From Bryobacteraceae bacterium (lineage in GTDB: Bacteria; Acidobacteriota; Terriglobia; Bryobacterales; Bryobacteraceae), in assembly GCA_019748195.1 (NCBI GenBank), contig JAIEPW010000011.1:124001-188000 (forward strand): a stretch of 64,000 nucleotides of DNA, written 5' to 3'. The position numbers and the translations under genes are program-made. Below, one piece after another: positions 16,650 to 25,713 of this stretch. A model generated the notes under the pieces. That model saw nothing but the letters and a program-made list of their open reading frames with translations, did no database searches and had not been told where the DNA came from. Position 1 is the stretch's first letter. Every line of letters begins with the position of its first letter.

Positions 16650-17999
16650 GTGAAACCGAAAGTTCCGGGCCGGGAGGTGCTGCTGGCCGCCGGCGGGCTC
16701 TTCCTGCTTCCCGCCGCGGCGCTGTGGTTGCTCTCCGAACGGCCTGAGGCCGAATGGAGTCCCCGTCCGGTGGCGATCGCCCGTCGCACCACCGTGAAGG
16801 TAAAGGCATCCAGCCCTCACGGCTTCCGCCGGGTGCGGGCGATCCTCGAGCAGGACGGGCGGCGCGCCGATCTCTATTCCATTCAGAATCCACCCACCCG
16901 ATTCACCTTCCGCAAGGGCGATCGCCGCCCGCGCGAGTTCACCTTCGCCGCCGGCCAGGACCAGCTTCCGGAACTGGCCCAGGGCAAAGCCCGGCTGATC
17001 GTCGAGATCACGGCGAACGATTTCCGCGCCGCCGCGGAACGCCTGGTGGCGGAGGTCGACGTGCAACTCCGCCCGCCCTCCGTGATGGTGGTCAGCGGAA
17101 GGATCCAGGTGACGCAAGGCGGCAGCGGCGTCGCCGTTTTCACGCCGGTGGGATCGTGGACCGCCGCGGGGGTCCGCGTGGGCGATCGCGACTTTCCCAG
17201 CTATCCGCTCCCGGGCAGTTCCACGTCGCGATTCGCGCTCTTCGGTTTGCCGCACAATGCGGGAGCCGAGTTGCTTCCCGTGGTGTTCGCCCGCAACCGC
17301 GCGGGGATGGAAGCTACCGCGCCGCTGAACGTCAGCCTGGTCCGGCTGCCGCGCCGCAAGCGCGACCTGAAGATTGACGACCGCTTCCTGCGGAAAGTGA
17401 TTGAAGAACTGGACCCCGCGGGCGGCGGCAGCCCGCAGGACCGGTACGCGAAGATGAATCGCGAATTGCGGGCCCGCGACAACCGCATTCTCGAATCGTT
17501 ACGCGCGAAGACCGAGCCCAAGCTGCTCCTGTCGCAAAGCCTGGAGCGATGGCCCGGCGCTTCCGTTCAATCTCAGTTCGCGGATCTGCGCACCTACAAT
17601 TACCGCGGCCGCAGGCTGGACGAGCAGGTTCATCTCGGCGTGGATCTGGCTTCCACCAAGCAGGCGCCGGTGACCGCCGCCGGCGACGGAAAAGTGATTT
17701 TCGCCGAACCGCTGGGCATCTACGGCAAGTGCGTGGTGGTGGATCACGGATGCGGCCTGCAGTCGATATACGCTCATCTAAGCTCTCTCCGCGCCAAGCC
17801 GGGCGACCTGGTGCGCAAGGGCCAGGAACTGGGATTGAGCGGCGCGACCGGGCTGGCGGGCGGAGATCACCTGCACTTCTCCCTGCAAGTCGGCGGGCTG
17901 ATGGTGAATCCGTTCGAGTGGTGGAATCCGAAGTGGACCGAGAAAGCGATCTTCTCCCAACTGGCGGGGATCACGGACGCTCCCAGCGGGAAGCGTTAG
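16650..17999 (+). CDS. membrane-anchored M23 (LytM-type) peptidase
   Basis: A 449-residue protein. Residues about 10-30 form a signal anchor (EVLLAAGGLFLLPAAALWLL), the middle 250 residues are a beta-rich domain, and the C-terminus is a LytM/M23 zinc-endopeptidase: VHLGVDLAST (H-x-x-x-D), then GDHLHFSLQVGG (H-x-H). It probably cuts peptidoglycan cross-bridges or activates an amidase. GTG 16650 with GGGA upstream is chosen because the much longer open frame upstream is antisense to the M14 gene. It overlaps the converging aminotransferase gene by 4 nt. Confidence 0.85.
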   Translation: MKPKVPGREVLLAAGGLFLLPAAALWLLSERPEAEWSPRPVAIARRTTVKVKASSPHGFRRVRAILEQDGRRADLYSIQNPPTRFTFRKGDRRPREFTFAAGQDQLPELAQGKARLIVEITANDFRAAAERLVAEVDVQLRPPSVMVVSGRIQVTQGGSGVAVFTPVGSWTAAGVRVGDRDFPSYPLPGSSTSRFALFGLPHNAGAELLPVVFARNRAGMEATAPLNVSLVRLPRRKRDLKIDDRFLRKVIEELDPAGGGSPQDRYAKMNRELRARDNRILESLRAKTEPKLLLSQSLERWPGASVQSQFADLRTYNYRGRRLDEQVHLGVDLASTKQAPVTAAGDGKVIFAEPLGIYGKCVVVDHGCGLQSIYAHLSSLRAKPGDLVRKGQELGLSGATGLAGGDHLHFSLQVGGLMVNPFEWWNPKWTEKAIFSQLAGITDAPSGKR

Positions 18000-19111
18000 C
18001 GGCCCAGGATCTCGCGCAACGCCCAGCCCAGCTTCGCGATGTCCTCTTCATTGTTGTAAAAATGCGGCGAGACCCGCAGGTGACCCTTGCGGGCGGAAGT
18101 CAGGATCCGGCGATCCTTCAGCGCGCGGGACAGGGCGGAGGGATCCTGCCCTTCGAAGCGCGCGCACACGATCTGCGATCCGGTATCCGGCGAGCCGCCG
18201 CCCAGGTCCCGCAGCACGCGGCGCGTAAGCGACGCCAGTTCCAATACGCGATTCTCGATCACACCGGCGCCGATCCCCAGCATCAGGTCCAGCGACTGCT
18301 CCATCGCGTAGAGCACCTCGAAGGTGACCATCCCGCCTTCGTACTTTTCAGCCGTGGGAACGAACTCCGGCGTGCCGTGGTGCAGGTGATCGACATTGCG
18401 CCAATCCTTATGACTGCGCCAGCCGATCACCGTGGCGGGCACGCGTGCCCGCAATTCCGGGCTGACGTAGGCGAATCCGGCGCCCGTCGGGGATAGCAGC
18501 CACTTGTAACCGTGGACCGCGTAGCAGTCGACGGGTGTATTCCGGATATCGAACTCCAACGCGCCCAGGCTTTGCGTCCCGTCGACGAAGAAGACCACGC
18601 CACGCTCGCGAAGGAACGAGGAAATCCCGGCGAGTGGAGGGCGGAAGCCGCTCGAGTAATTGACTTCGCTAATCGCCACCAGCCGCGTGCGGCCGTCGAT
18701 CGACTCGAAGAATCGTTCCCACTGCGCCTCGACGAATTCGATGCTCCTGCTCGCGCCGTATGCGGGCATGTACAGGTAGTTCGGAAATTCTCCGCCCAGC
18801 GTCACCACGCGATCGCCGGCCTGCCACTGCATTCCATGGATCAGATTGGCGAGCGCATGCGAGGCCGTGGGCACGAAGGCGATGTCATCGGGCGAGGCGT
18901 GGATCATCCGCGCGCACTTGCCGCGAATGCGATCCATGTCGTCGAACCAGGCCAGGAAGTCCGAACACGCCAGCTCGTCGCGATGCGCGAAGCGCCGGGC
19001 GACGGCTTCCGTCGCCGCGCGCGGAAGCTGTCCGAAGGTGGCCGAATTCAGATATGTCCAGTACGCCAGTGCGGGAAACTGAGCGCGCACGCCGGCCCAG
19101 TCGACGCTCAT
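17996..19111 (-). CDS. class V aminotransferase-like PLP enzyme
   Basis: A 371-residue fold-type I PLP enzyme related to cysteine desulfurases and isopenicillin-N epimerases. YLNSATFGQLP opens the domain, TASHALANLIHG and VNYSSGFRPPL contact the cofactor, FVDGTQSLGALEFD holds the Asp that pairs with the PLP nitrogen, and VHGYKWLLSPTG carries the Schiff-base Lys. There is no NifS-type catalytic Cys loop, so a desulfurase role is uncertain. The ATG at 19111 overlaps the last base of the proS stop (TGATG), implying translational coupling with prolyl-tRNA synthetase; a GTG sits one codon earlier. Confidence 0.85.
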   Translation of the reverse strand: MSVDWAGVRAQFPALAYWTYLNSATFGQLPRAATEAVARRFAHRDELACSDFLAWFDDMDRIRGKCARMIHASPDDIAFVPTASHALANLIHGMQWQAGDRVVTLGGEFPNYLYMPAYGASRSIEFVEAQWERFFESIDGRTRLVAISEVNYSSGFRPPLAGISSFLRERGVVFFVDGTQSLGALEFDIRNTPVDCYAVHGYKWLLSPTGAGFAYVSPELRARVPATVIGWRSHKDWRNVDHLHHGTPEFVPTAEKYEGGMVTFEVLYAMEQSLDLMLGIGAGVIENRVLELASLTRRVLRDLGGGSPDTGSQIVCARFEGQDPSALSRALKDRRILTSARKGHLRVSPHFYNNEEDIAKLGWALREILGR

Positions 19112-20823
19112 CACTTCCCCGAAGCGGCCGCGCTTACCCAGGCCACCGCATCGTCGATCGCGATGTCCCGCGAGGCTCGCGACCGGCGCTCGACTACTTC
19201 CACGATTCCCTGCGCCAGCTTCTTGCCGACGGTGATGCGGTACGGGATGCCCACCAGATCGGCGTCCTTGAACTTCACACCCGGGCGTTCGTCGCGATCA
19301 TCGAGCAGGGCGTCCAGTCCCGCGGCTTTCGCGGCGTCAAACAATTGGTGCGCCGCCGCCTTCTGTTGCTCATCGGCGTAATTCACGGGCGTGATCACCA
19401 GCGTGAACGGAGCGATGCTCACCGGCAGAGCCATGCCGTCCTTGTCGTGGAACAGCTCGATGGCGCAGGTCAGGATGCGTTCCACGCCGATCCCGTAAGA
19501 CCCCATGATGGGCGTGATCTCCTGGCCGTGTTCGTCCAGCACCCGCAGCCCCATGGACTCGGAGTACTTGTAGCCGAGCTTGAAGATGTGTCCGATCTCC
19601 ACCGTCTTGCGTACTTCCAGCGTCGCTTCGGGATCCAGCGGATCGCCATCGCCGTCTTCCACCTGGCGAAGATCCAAATACTCGGGCTGAAAGTCCTCGC
19701 CCGGCGTGACGTTCTTCAGGTGATAGTCGTTGCGATTGGCGCCGCAGATCATGTTGCGGCGTCCCTGGAGCGCACTGTCCGCGATCAGCCGCAGCTTGTC
19801 GGAGATGCCCACCGGTCCCAGCGATCCGGCGTCCGCCCCCATCCAGTCCACGATCTCGGCTGGGTGCGCGGGCCGCACGTCGGACGCTCCCAGGGCTCCC
19901 GCGAACTTCGTCTCGCTCAACTGGTGATCGCCGCGCAGCAGCGCCAGCACGGGCTTGCCGTCGGCTACCATCACCAGGCTCTTCATCTGCGAGGTCGCCG
20001 GCAGCCCCGTGAACTTCACCAGGTCTTCGATGGTCTTCTGGCCGGGCGTGTGGAACTCCTCCGGATGCAGATCGCCTTCCGGATCCGGCGCGGCGGGGGG
20101 CTTCGCGCGGCTCACGGCCTTCTCCAGGTTCGCGCGATAGCCGCTCTTGCGCCCGATCGCCACGAAATCCTCGCCGGCGTCGGATACCACCATGAACTCG
20201 TGCGATTGGCTGCCCCCCATCGCGCCGGAATGCGCCTCCACCGCGATGTAGTCCAGCCCGCAGCGGTCGAAGATCCGGCAATAGGCATCGTGGTGCTTCT
20301 GATAGGCGGCGTCCAGGCCCTCGGGCGTCAGATCGAAGGAGTACGAATCCTTCATGATGAACTGGCGCACCCGCAGCAGGCCGCTTTTCGGACGCGGCTC
20401 GTCGCGGAACTTGGTCTGGATCTGATACCAGATCTGCGGCAATTGCTTGTAGCTGCGAAGCTCGCCGCGCGCGATGCCGGTCATCACCTCTTCGTGCGTC
20501 ATCCCGAGGCAGAGGTCGCGGCCGAAGCGGTCCTTCAGGCGGAACATGTTGTCGCCCATCACGCTCCAGCGTCCCGATTCCTGCCACACTTCGGCGGGAT
20601 TCAGCGCCGGCAGATACATCTCCTGCGCGCCCATGGCGTCCATCTCCTCGCGCACAATCCGCTGGATCTTCAGAAGCGATCGCTGTGCCAGGAACAGATA
20701 GTTGTAAATGCCCGCGGCGAGCTGGCGGATATAACCCGCGCGCAACAAGAGCTGATGGCTGACCACTTCAGCCTCGGCAGGATTTTCCCGCAAAGTGGGG
20801 ATGAAAAGACGGCTCCAGTACAT
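19111..20823 (-). CDS. proS: prolyl-tRNA synthetase
   Basis: A 570-residue bacterial-type ProRS that charges tRNA-Pro. Class II motif 1 is near the N-terminus ([20 protein letters not shown], then [13 protein letters not shown]), motif 2 is [25 protein letters not shown], and motif 3 is [11 protein letters not shown]. The INS editing domain (about residues 225-380, [31 protein letters not shown]) removes mischarged Ala. The anticodon-binding domain closes the chain. The frame is open to 20913, but the family-like start is 20823. It is coupled to the following aminotransferase gene and divergent from the radical SAM gene. Confidence 0.96.
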   Translation of the reverse strand: MYWSRLFIPTLRENPAEAEVVSHQLLLRAGYIRQLAAGIYNYLFLAQRSLLKIQRIVREEMDAMGAQEMYLPALNPAEVWQESGRWSVMGDNMFRLKDRFGRDLCLGMTHEEVMTGIARGELRSYKQLPQIWYQIQTKFRDEPRPKSGLLRVRQFIMKDSYSFDLTPEGLDAAYQKHHDAYCRIFDRCGLDYIAVEAHSGAMGGSQSHEFMVVSDAGEDFVAIGRKSGYRANLEKAVSRAKPPAAPDPEGDLHPEEFHTPGQKTIEDLVKFTGLPATSQMKSLVMVADGKPVLALLRGDHQLSETKFAGALGASDVRPAHPAEIVDWMGADAGSLGPVGISDKLRLIADSALQGRRNMICGANRNDYHLKNVTPGEDFQPEYLDLRQVEDGDGDPLDPEATLEVRKTVEIGHIFKLGYKYSESMGLRVLDEHGQEITPIMGSYGIGVERILTCAIELFHDKDGMALPVSIAPFTLVITPVNYADEQQKAAAHQLFDAAKAAGLDALLDDRDERPGVKFKDADLVGIPYRITVGKKLAQGIVEVVERRSRASRDIAIDDAVAWVSAAASGK

Positions 20824-20890
20824 GTTGGGGAACTCCGAGTTTAGCAGATACAATCGGAGTCGGAAGCTCTCTTCGGAGTTTTGTGAAACC

Positions 20891-22243
20891 TTGCGGGTAA
20901 TCCTCATCAGCACCTACGAGCTCGGCCGGCAGCCTTTCGGGCTTGCCTCCGCGGCCGCCTGGCTGATTCGCGCCGGGCACGAAGCGATCACCGTCGATCT
21001 CGCCGTGGACCGCCTCGATCTGACGCGCTTCCCCAACGCGGCGATGTTCGCCTTCTACCTGCCGATGCACACCGCTACCCGCCTGGCCATCCCGGTGATC
21101 CGGCGGCTCCGCCGCGCGCATCCCGACGCGAGGATCTGCGCCTTCGGCCTGTACGCGCCGCTGAATCAGGACCTGCTGCGCTCACTCGGGGTCGAGGCGA
21201 TTCTGGGCGGCGAGTTCGAGCCCGCGCTGGTGGCATTCGCCGGCGGCCAGGCGCCCCGGAGCGCAAGTCTCGACAAGCTGCAGTTCACCTTGCCCGATCG
21301 CCGGGCGCTGCCCGAGCCTGCCCGCTACGCGCAACTCCATGTCCTCGGCGAAGCGCGCCCCGCCGCCTACACCGAGGCTTCACGGGGCTGCAAACACCTC
21401 TGCCGGCACTGCCCCGTCGTGCCGGTTTACCAGGGCCAATTCCGCGTGGTGCAGCCGGACGTCGTGCTCGCCGACATTCGACAGCAGATCGAGCGGGGCG
21501 CGGCGCATGTCACCTTCGGCGACCCGGATTTCTTCAACGGCCCGTCCCACGCGCGGCGGATCGTGGAGGAACTGCATCGCGAGTTCCCCGCTGTTACTTA
21601 CGACGCGACCATCAAGATCGAACACCTGCTGCGGCATCGCGACCTGCTTCCCATGCTGGCGTCGACCGGGTGCATCCTTATCACCACCGCTGTGGAGTCG
21701 CTGGACGATGACGTGCTGGCGAAGCTGGAAAAAGGCCACACACGCGCCGATTTCCTGGAGGCGGTCGCGCTGTGCCGCCGGCATGGACTCACGCTGTCAC
21801 CGACGTTCATTCCATTTACGCCCTGGACCACGCTCGCTTCGTATCAGGACCTGCTGCGCACCCTGGCGGACCTGGACCTCACCGGCAACGTCGCGCCGGT
21901 GCAACTGGCGCTGCGGCTGCTGATCACTTCGCGAAGCCGCCTGCTGGAGTTGCCGGACATCCGCGAAGTGGTGCGCGAGTTCGATGACGAAGCGCTCCTC
22001 TATCGCTGGCAGCACCCCGATCCACGCATCGACGCGCTGGCCAGAATGCTCCTGACGCTGGTGGACCGCGAGCAAAAGGCCGGCAAGTCCAGAACCGGCA
22101 TCTTCGCCTCCATCTGGGAACTCGCGTTTCGCGCGGAGTTTCCGGAGAATTACGCACTGATGCCGCGCGCCACCGTCCCCTATCTGGACGAGCCCTGGTA
22201 CTGTTGAGCCGAGCCAACCGAAGAGCAGTTGGCTCTTGTGTAG
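20891..22243 (+). CDS. B12-binding-like radical SAM protein, probable selenoprotein with CUAEP tail
   Basis: A radical SAM protein with an N-terminal Rossmann-like region ([20 protein letters not shown]), a [4Fe-4S] cluster motif in [12 protein letters not shown] (C167, C171, C174), [12 protein letters not shown] and TIKIEHLL further on. The plain frame ends at TGA 22205-22207 after PYLDEPWYC, but the frame continues as Cys-TGA-Ala-Glu-Pro, then TEEQLALV and TAG at 22241-22243, six nt before the next ATG. C-U-A-E-P is the tail I recall for an NCBI family named CUAEP/CCAEP-tail radical SAM (seleno)protein. A hairpin surrounds the TGA. Product 450 residues with Sec at 439. Start TTG 20891 is tentative; an in-frame ATG lies at 20795 inside the divergent proS start. 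Function unknown. Confidence 0.82.
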
Positions 22244-22248
22244 AACAG
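22201..22248 (+). promoter_or_regulatory. candidate SECIS element at the in-frame TGA
   Basis: GAGCCAAC (22211-22218) pairs perfectly with GTTGGCTC (22228-22235) around the 9-nt loop CGAAGAGCA, whose second base is G, as expected for bacterial SECIS loops. CTGTT (22201-22205, including the T of the TGA) can pair with AACAG (22244-22248) to form a lower helix. The loop begins 12 nt after the TGA, somewhat closer than usual for E. coli-type elements. A terminator is the alternative, but the next gene starts 2 nt after the structure. Confidence 0.6.
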
Positions 22249-22249
22249 C

Positions 22250-23470
22250 ATGGCCAGGATTCTCCTTGTCGCCGCGACCACCGGCTACCAGATCCGCTCC
22301 TTCGGCGATGCCGCGGCGAAACTCGGCGTCGAGCTGACCCTCGCCACCGACCGCTGCCACGTCCTGGAGGACCCGTGGGGCGATTCCGCGATCCCGGTGA
22401 AGTTCGCGTCGCCGGAAGCCGCCGCCATCGAAGGATCGTTCGACGGAATTGTCGCTGTCGGCGACCGCCCCGCTCAGTCCGCGGCCGCGATCGCGCGGCG
22501 GCTCGGCCTTCGCTTCCATTCGCCCGAAAGCGTCGAGCGCGCCCGCAACAAACACGCCGCTCGCTGCGCCTTCCAAGCCGCCGGCCTGCCGACCCCGTCC
22601 TTCCAGAGAATCCCGCTGGACGCCGCGCCCCACTGTCGCGATTTCCCCTGCGTCCTGAAGCCGCTCGGGCTCAGCGCCAGCCGCGGCGTGATCCGCGCCT
22701 CCAATCCGGCGGAGTTCGCGGCGGCCTTCGCCCGCATCCGCAAACTGCTGGAGGAACCCGACATCGCGCGGCAGTTAGACGACGCCGACCGCTTCATCCA
22801 GGTGGAGGCTTTTATCCCCGGCCGCGAGTTCTCGATTGAGGGCCTGATGACGAACGGGAACCTGCACCCCCTCGCCGTCTTCGACAAGCCCGATCCGCTG
22901 GACGGCCCGTTCTTCGAGGAAACCATCTACGTCACGCCGTCCCGCGAAAGCGAGGAAACGCAAGCCGCCATCCTGCAAGCCGTGCGGCGCGGCTGCGCGG
23001 CGCTCGGGCTCTCGCACGGCCCAATTCACGCGGAGGTCCGCGTGAACGAAAACGGCGTCTGGCCGCTCGAGATCGCTCCCAGGCCCATCGGCGGACTCTG
23101 CTCCCAGGCGCTGCGATTCGCGAAAGACATTAGCCTCCAGGAGCTGATCCTGCGGCACGCTCTGGGCGAAAACATTTCCGGCATCGCGCGCGAACCCGGC
23201 GCCAGCGGCGTGATGATGATTCCGATCCCGCGGGCGGGCGTGTTCCAGGATGCCTTTGGATTAGACGACGCCCTCGCGACGCCTGGAATCGCAGGCGGCG
23301 TCATCACAGCGAAGCAGGGTCAGACGCTGCGTCCCCTACCCGAGGGCGCAAGCTACTTGGGCTTCCTGTTCTCCCGCGCCGCCACCCCGCGACAGGCCGA
23401 AAATGCCCTGCGCGACGCGCACGCATATCTGCGGTTTCACATCGCGCCCATGCTCGACGTTGTACGATAA
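22250..23470 (+). CDS. ATP-grasp ligase
   Basis: A 406-residue enzyme of the ATP-grasp/carbamoyl-phosphate-synthetase-like class. KHAARCAFQAAGLPTPSF leads to the ATP-binding lobe CVLKPLGLSASRGVIRA, followed by DRFIQVEAFIPGREFSIEGLM and GPIHAEVRVNENGVWPLEIAPRPIGG with the Mg-binding Glu and Arg. It would join a carboxylate to an amine or thiol with ATP. It starts 6 nt after the extended radical SAM frame and ends 9 nt before ugd, so the three genes are one operon. The pairing of a radical SAM enzyme with ATP-grasp suggests a small-molecule or peptide modification pathway; the substrate is unknown. Confidence 0.88.
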   Translation: MARILLVAATTGYQIRSFGDAAAKLGVELTLATDRCHVLEDPWGDSAIPVKFASPEAAAIEGSFDGIVAVGDRPAQSAAAIARRLGLRFHSPESVERARNKHAARCAFQAAGLPTPSFQRIPLDAAPHCRDFPCVLKPLGLSASRGVIRASNPAEFAAAFARIRKLLEEPDIARQLDDADRFIQVEAFIPGREFSIEGLMTNGNLHPLAVFDKPDPLDGPFFEETIYVTPSRESEETQAAILQAVRRGCAALGLSHGPIHAEVRVNENGVWPLEIAPRPIGGLCSQALRFAKDISLQELILRHALGENISGIAREPGASGVMMIPIPRAGVFQDAFGLDDALATPGIAGGVITAKQGQTLRPLPEGASYLGFLFSRAATPRQAENALRDAHAYLRFHIAPMLDVVR

Positions 23471-23479
23471 GAAAATCGC

Positions 23480-24844
23480 ATGAAAGTATCCATTCTGGGG
23501 ACCGGATATGTAGGTCTCACCACCGGAGTCTGCCTTGCTTATCTGGGTCACGATGTCACTTGCGTCGATTCCGATCCCGGCAAGGTAGCCCGGCTGAAAC
23601 AGGGCAAGGTGCCCATCTACGAGCCGCACCTGGACGAACTGATGGCGCTCGCCTGCGAGCGGTTGCGGTTCACCACGGATTATCGCGAGGGCATCCCCGA
23701 CGCCAACGTCGTATTTATTGCCGTGGGCACTCCGCCGGGAGCGAACGGCAATCCCGACCTGCAATACCTGCGCGCCGCCGCCAAGGGTATCGGCGAAACA
23801 TATCAGGGCGATTTCCTCGTGGTCGTCAACAAATCCACGGTCCCCATCGGCAGCGGCAACTGGGTGGGCTCCATCGTTCGCGAGGCGTTTGAAGCCCGCC
23901 ACGGTAAGCCTTCGAACGGCCGCTTCGCCGTCGCCTCCAACCCCGAATTCCTGCGCGAGGGGACCGCCATCTTCGACACGCTGTATCCCGATCGCATCGT
24001 CACCGGTGGCGATCATCCGCGCGCCCTGGAAGTTCTTTACACGCTCTATCGCCCCATTCTCGATCAGACCTTCCCCGCGCCCACTTTCCTTCCGCGTCCC
24101 GAAACCATGGGCGCCGTGCCCCTGGTTGCCGCCGATCTCGCCTCGGCCGAGCTGATCAAGTACGCCGCCAACGCCTTTCTCGCGCTGAAGATCTCCTATA
24201 TCAACGAAATCGGACAGCTTGCCGAGCGTGTCGGCGCCGACATCTCGCAAGTGGCCAAGGGCATTGGACTCGACGCGCGCATCGGCACCCGCTTCCTGCA
24301 GGCCGGCATCGGCTGGGGCGGCTCCTGCTTCGGCAAGGACACCGCCGCGCTGGTCTCCACCGCCAGCGAATACAACCTGGAGATGCCGATTGTGAAGTCG
24401 GCGCGGACGGTGAATGCGCGCCAGCGGGAGCGCGTCGTGGAAAAGCTCCTGGCCGAACTGAAGATTCTGAAGGGCCGCACCATCGGCCTGCTGGGTTTGG
24501 CGTTCAAACCGAACACCGACGATCTGCGCGAGGCTCCGGCGCTCGATATCGCCCGCCAGTTGATGGACCGCGGCGCGCGCATCAAGGCTCACGACCCGGT
24601 GGCCATGGAGCGTTTCCGCGCTGAAAATCCGGACATGGAAATCGCCTTGTGCCAGACCCCCGAGGATGTCGCCCGCGACAGCGATGCCGTGGTTCTCATC
24701 ACCGAATGGCCCGAGTATCGCGAACTGAACTGGGCCGCCATGATCTCCTCCATGCGCAGCCCCGTCCTGCTGGACGGCCGCAACGTGTTGGATCGCGCGC
24801 GCCTCGCCTCGCTCGGCTACCGCTACGTCGGCATGTGCAACTAG
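23480..24844 (+). CDS. ugd: UDP-glucose 6-dehydrogenase
   Basis: A 454-residue enzyme that oxidises UDP-glucose to UDP-glucuronate with two NAD+. The NAD-binding start KVSILGTGYVGLTTGVCLAYLGH is exact, NPEFLREGTAI and YAANAFLALKISYINE follow, and the catalytic Cys is in GIGWGGSCFGKD (about residue 283). The C-terminal UDP-binding domain carries LAFKPNTDDLREAPAL. Third gene of the radical SAM/ATP-grasp operon, with a 9-nt gap. The product normally feeds exopolysaccharide or lipid-sugar synthesis; whether the operon mates act on a uronate is open. Confidence 0.95.
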   Translation: MKVSILGTGYVGLTTGVCLAYLGHDVTCVDSDPGKVARLKQGKVPIYEPHLDELMALACERLRFTTDYREGIPDANVVFIAVGTPPGANGNPDLQYLRAAAKGIGETYQGDFLVVVNKSTVPIGSGNWVGSIVREAFEARHGKPSNGRFAVASNPEFLREGTAIFDTLYPDRIVTGGDHPRALEVLYTLYRPILDQTFPAPTFLPRPETMGAVPLVAADLASAELIKYAANAFLALKISYINEIGQLAERVGADISQVAKGIGLDARIGTRFLQAGIGWGGSCFGKDTAALVSTASEYNLEMPIVKSARTVNARQRERVVEKLLAELKILKGRTIGLLGLAFKPNTDDLREAPALDIARQLMDRGARIKAHDPVAMERFRAENPDMEIALCQTPEDVARDSDAVVLITEWPEYRELNWAAMISSMRSPVLLDGRNVLDRARLASLGYRYVGMCN

Positions 24845-24894
24845 GAGATTGACCGGGCGCGAACCGATGCCGCCTCCCGCGATCGAGTCCGAGC

Positions 24895-25713
24895 CTACGC
24901 GGCCTTCTTCTTCAGCGTCTCCTGGATTTTCTTGGCGAGCTCCTTGCTTTCCTTCGACTCCGGAACACTCTTCAGGACGCTGGCCGCGCGCTCGGCGAGC
25001 GCCGTCATCTTCTGGGGCTCGTCCATTTTCTTGGACGAGTACACCTGAGACGCGTTGTACAAGCCCTGCGCCAGAACCATGTTGAACACGGCCCGATCGG
25101 TTTGGACCGCGCCGGCTTTGAACTTCTCCCGCGCGCTGGAGGCGTCCGCGGATCCGCTGGCGGCGGTGATCGCCTGCAGCACGCCGCGTTCCAGGGCTTT
25201 CTTCTGCGCGATCACGTAGTCGCTTTCGTTCGGATAGATGCCGCTGGAGACCTGTCCCAGTTGCGGTACGGCGGCGGTACTCCCCACCGGGAAGGGGAAG
25301 TCCAAGGTTACCTTGTCGCCGGCGAGGTCTTTCTCCGCGCGGGCGGCGGCTTCGGCGAAGGAAAGCGCCATGCGGCTGGCCATGGTCCGGTTGTCGTTTA
25401 CCTGCTTGCGGAACGGCGCGGGGTTGGCTTTGTTCGCGCGCGCTCCGAACTCGTAGCTGTCGGCGATCTCGGCGTACCCGTTGGTCATGCCGGACGTCAG
25501 CAGCACCTGCCAGGCCAGCGCCTTGGCCGTGTACTCATTCTGCGTCTTCAGAACCCCGTTCAAATGATCGACCGTCTTTAGATAATCGCCCTGCTGCAGA
25601 CTCTGCCGCGCCGCCGACCAGTAGAAGCCGGGGGTCCCTTTTTCGGGCGCTGCGGGGCCGCTGTCACAAGCGGCGAGCAGGATCAGCGAAAGGGCTGCAC
25701 AAGTGCGTTTCAT
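24895..25713 (-). CDS. lipoprotein with helical repeat region
   Basis: A 272-residue protein starting MKRTCAALSLILLAACDSG. The lipobox LAAC places the mature N-terminal Cys at residue 16, giving an outer- or inner-membrane-anchored lipoprotein. The rest is helical and Ala/Lys-rich (ARQSLQQGDYLKTVDHLNGVL looks TPR-like), ending in KKIQETLKKKAA. GAGGTAG precedes the ATG. It converges on ugd across 50 nt. Function is unknown; TPR-like lipoproteins often serve as assembly factors. Confidence 0.7.
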   Translation of the reverse strand: MKRTCAALSLILLAACDSGPAAPEKGTPGFYWSAARQSLQQGDYLKTVDHLNGVLKTQNEYTAKALAWQVLLTSGMTNGYAEIADSYEFGARANKANPAPFRKQVNDNRTMASRMALSFAEAAARAEKDLAGDKVTLDFPFPVGSTAAVPQLGQVSSGIYPNESDYVIAQKKALERGVLQAITAASGSADASSAREKFKAGAVQTDRAVFNMVLAQGLYNASQVYSSKKMDEPQKMTALAERAASVLKSVPESKESKELAKKIQETLKKKAA

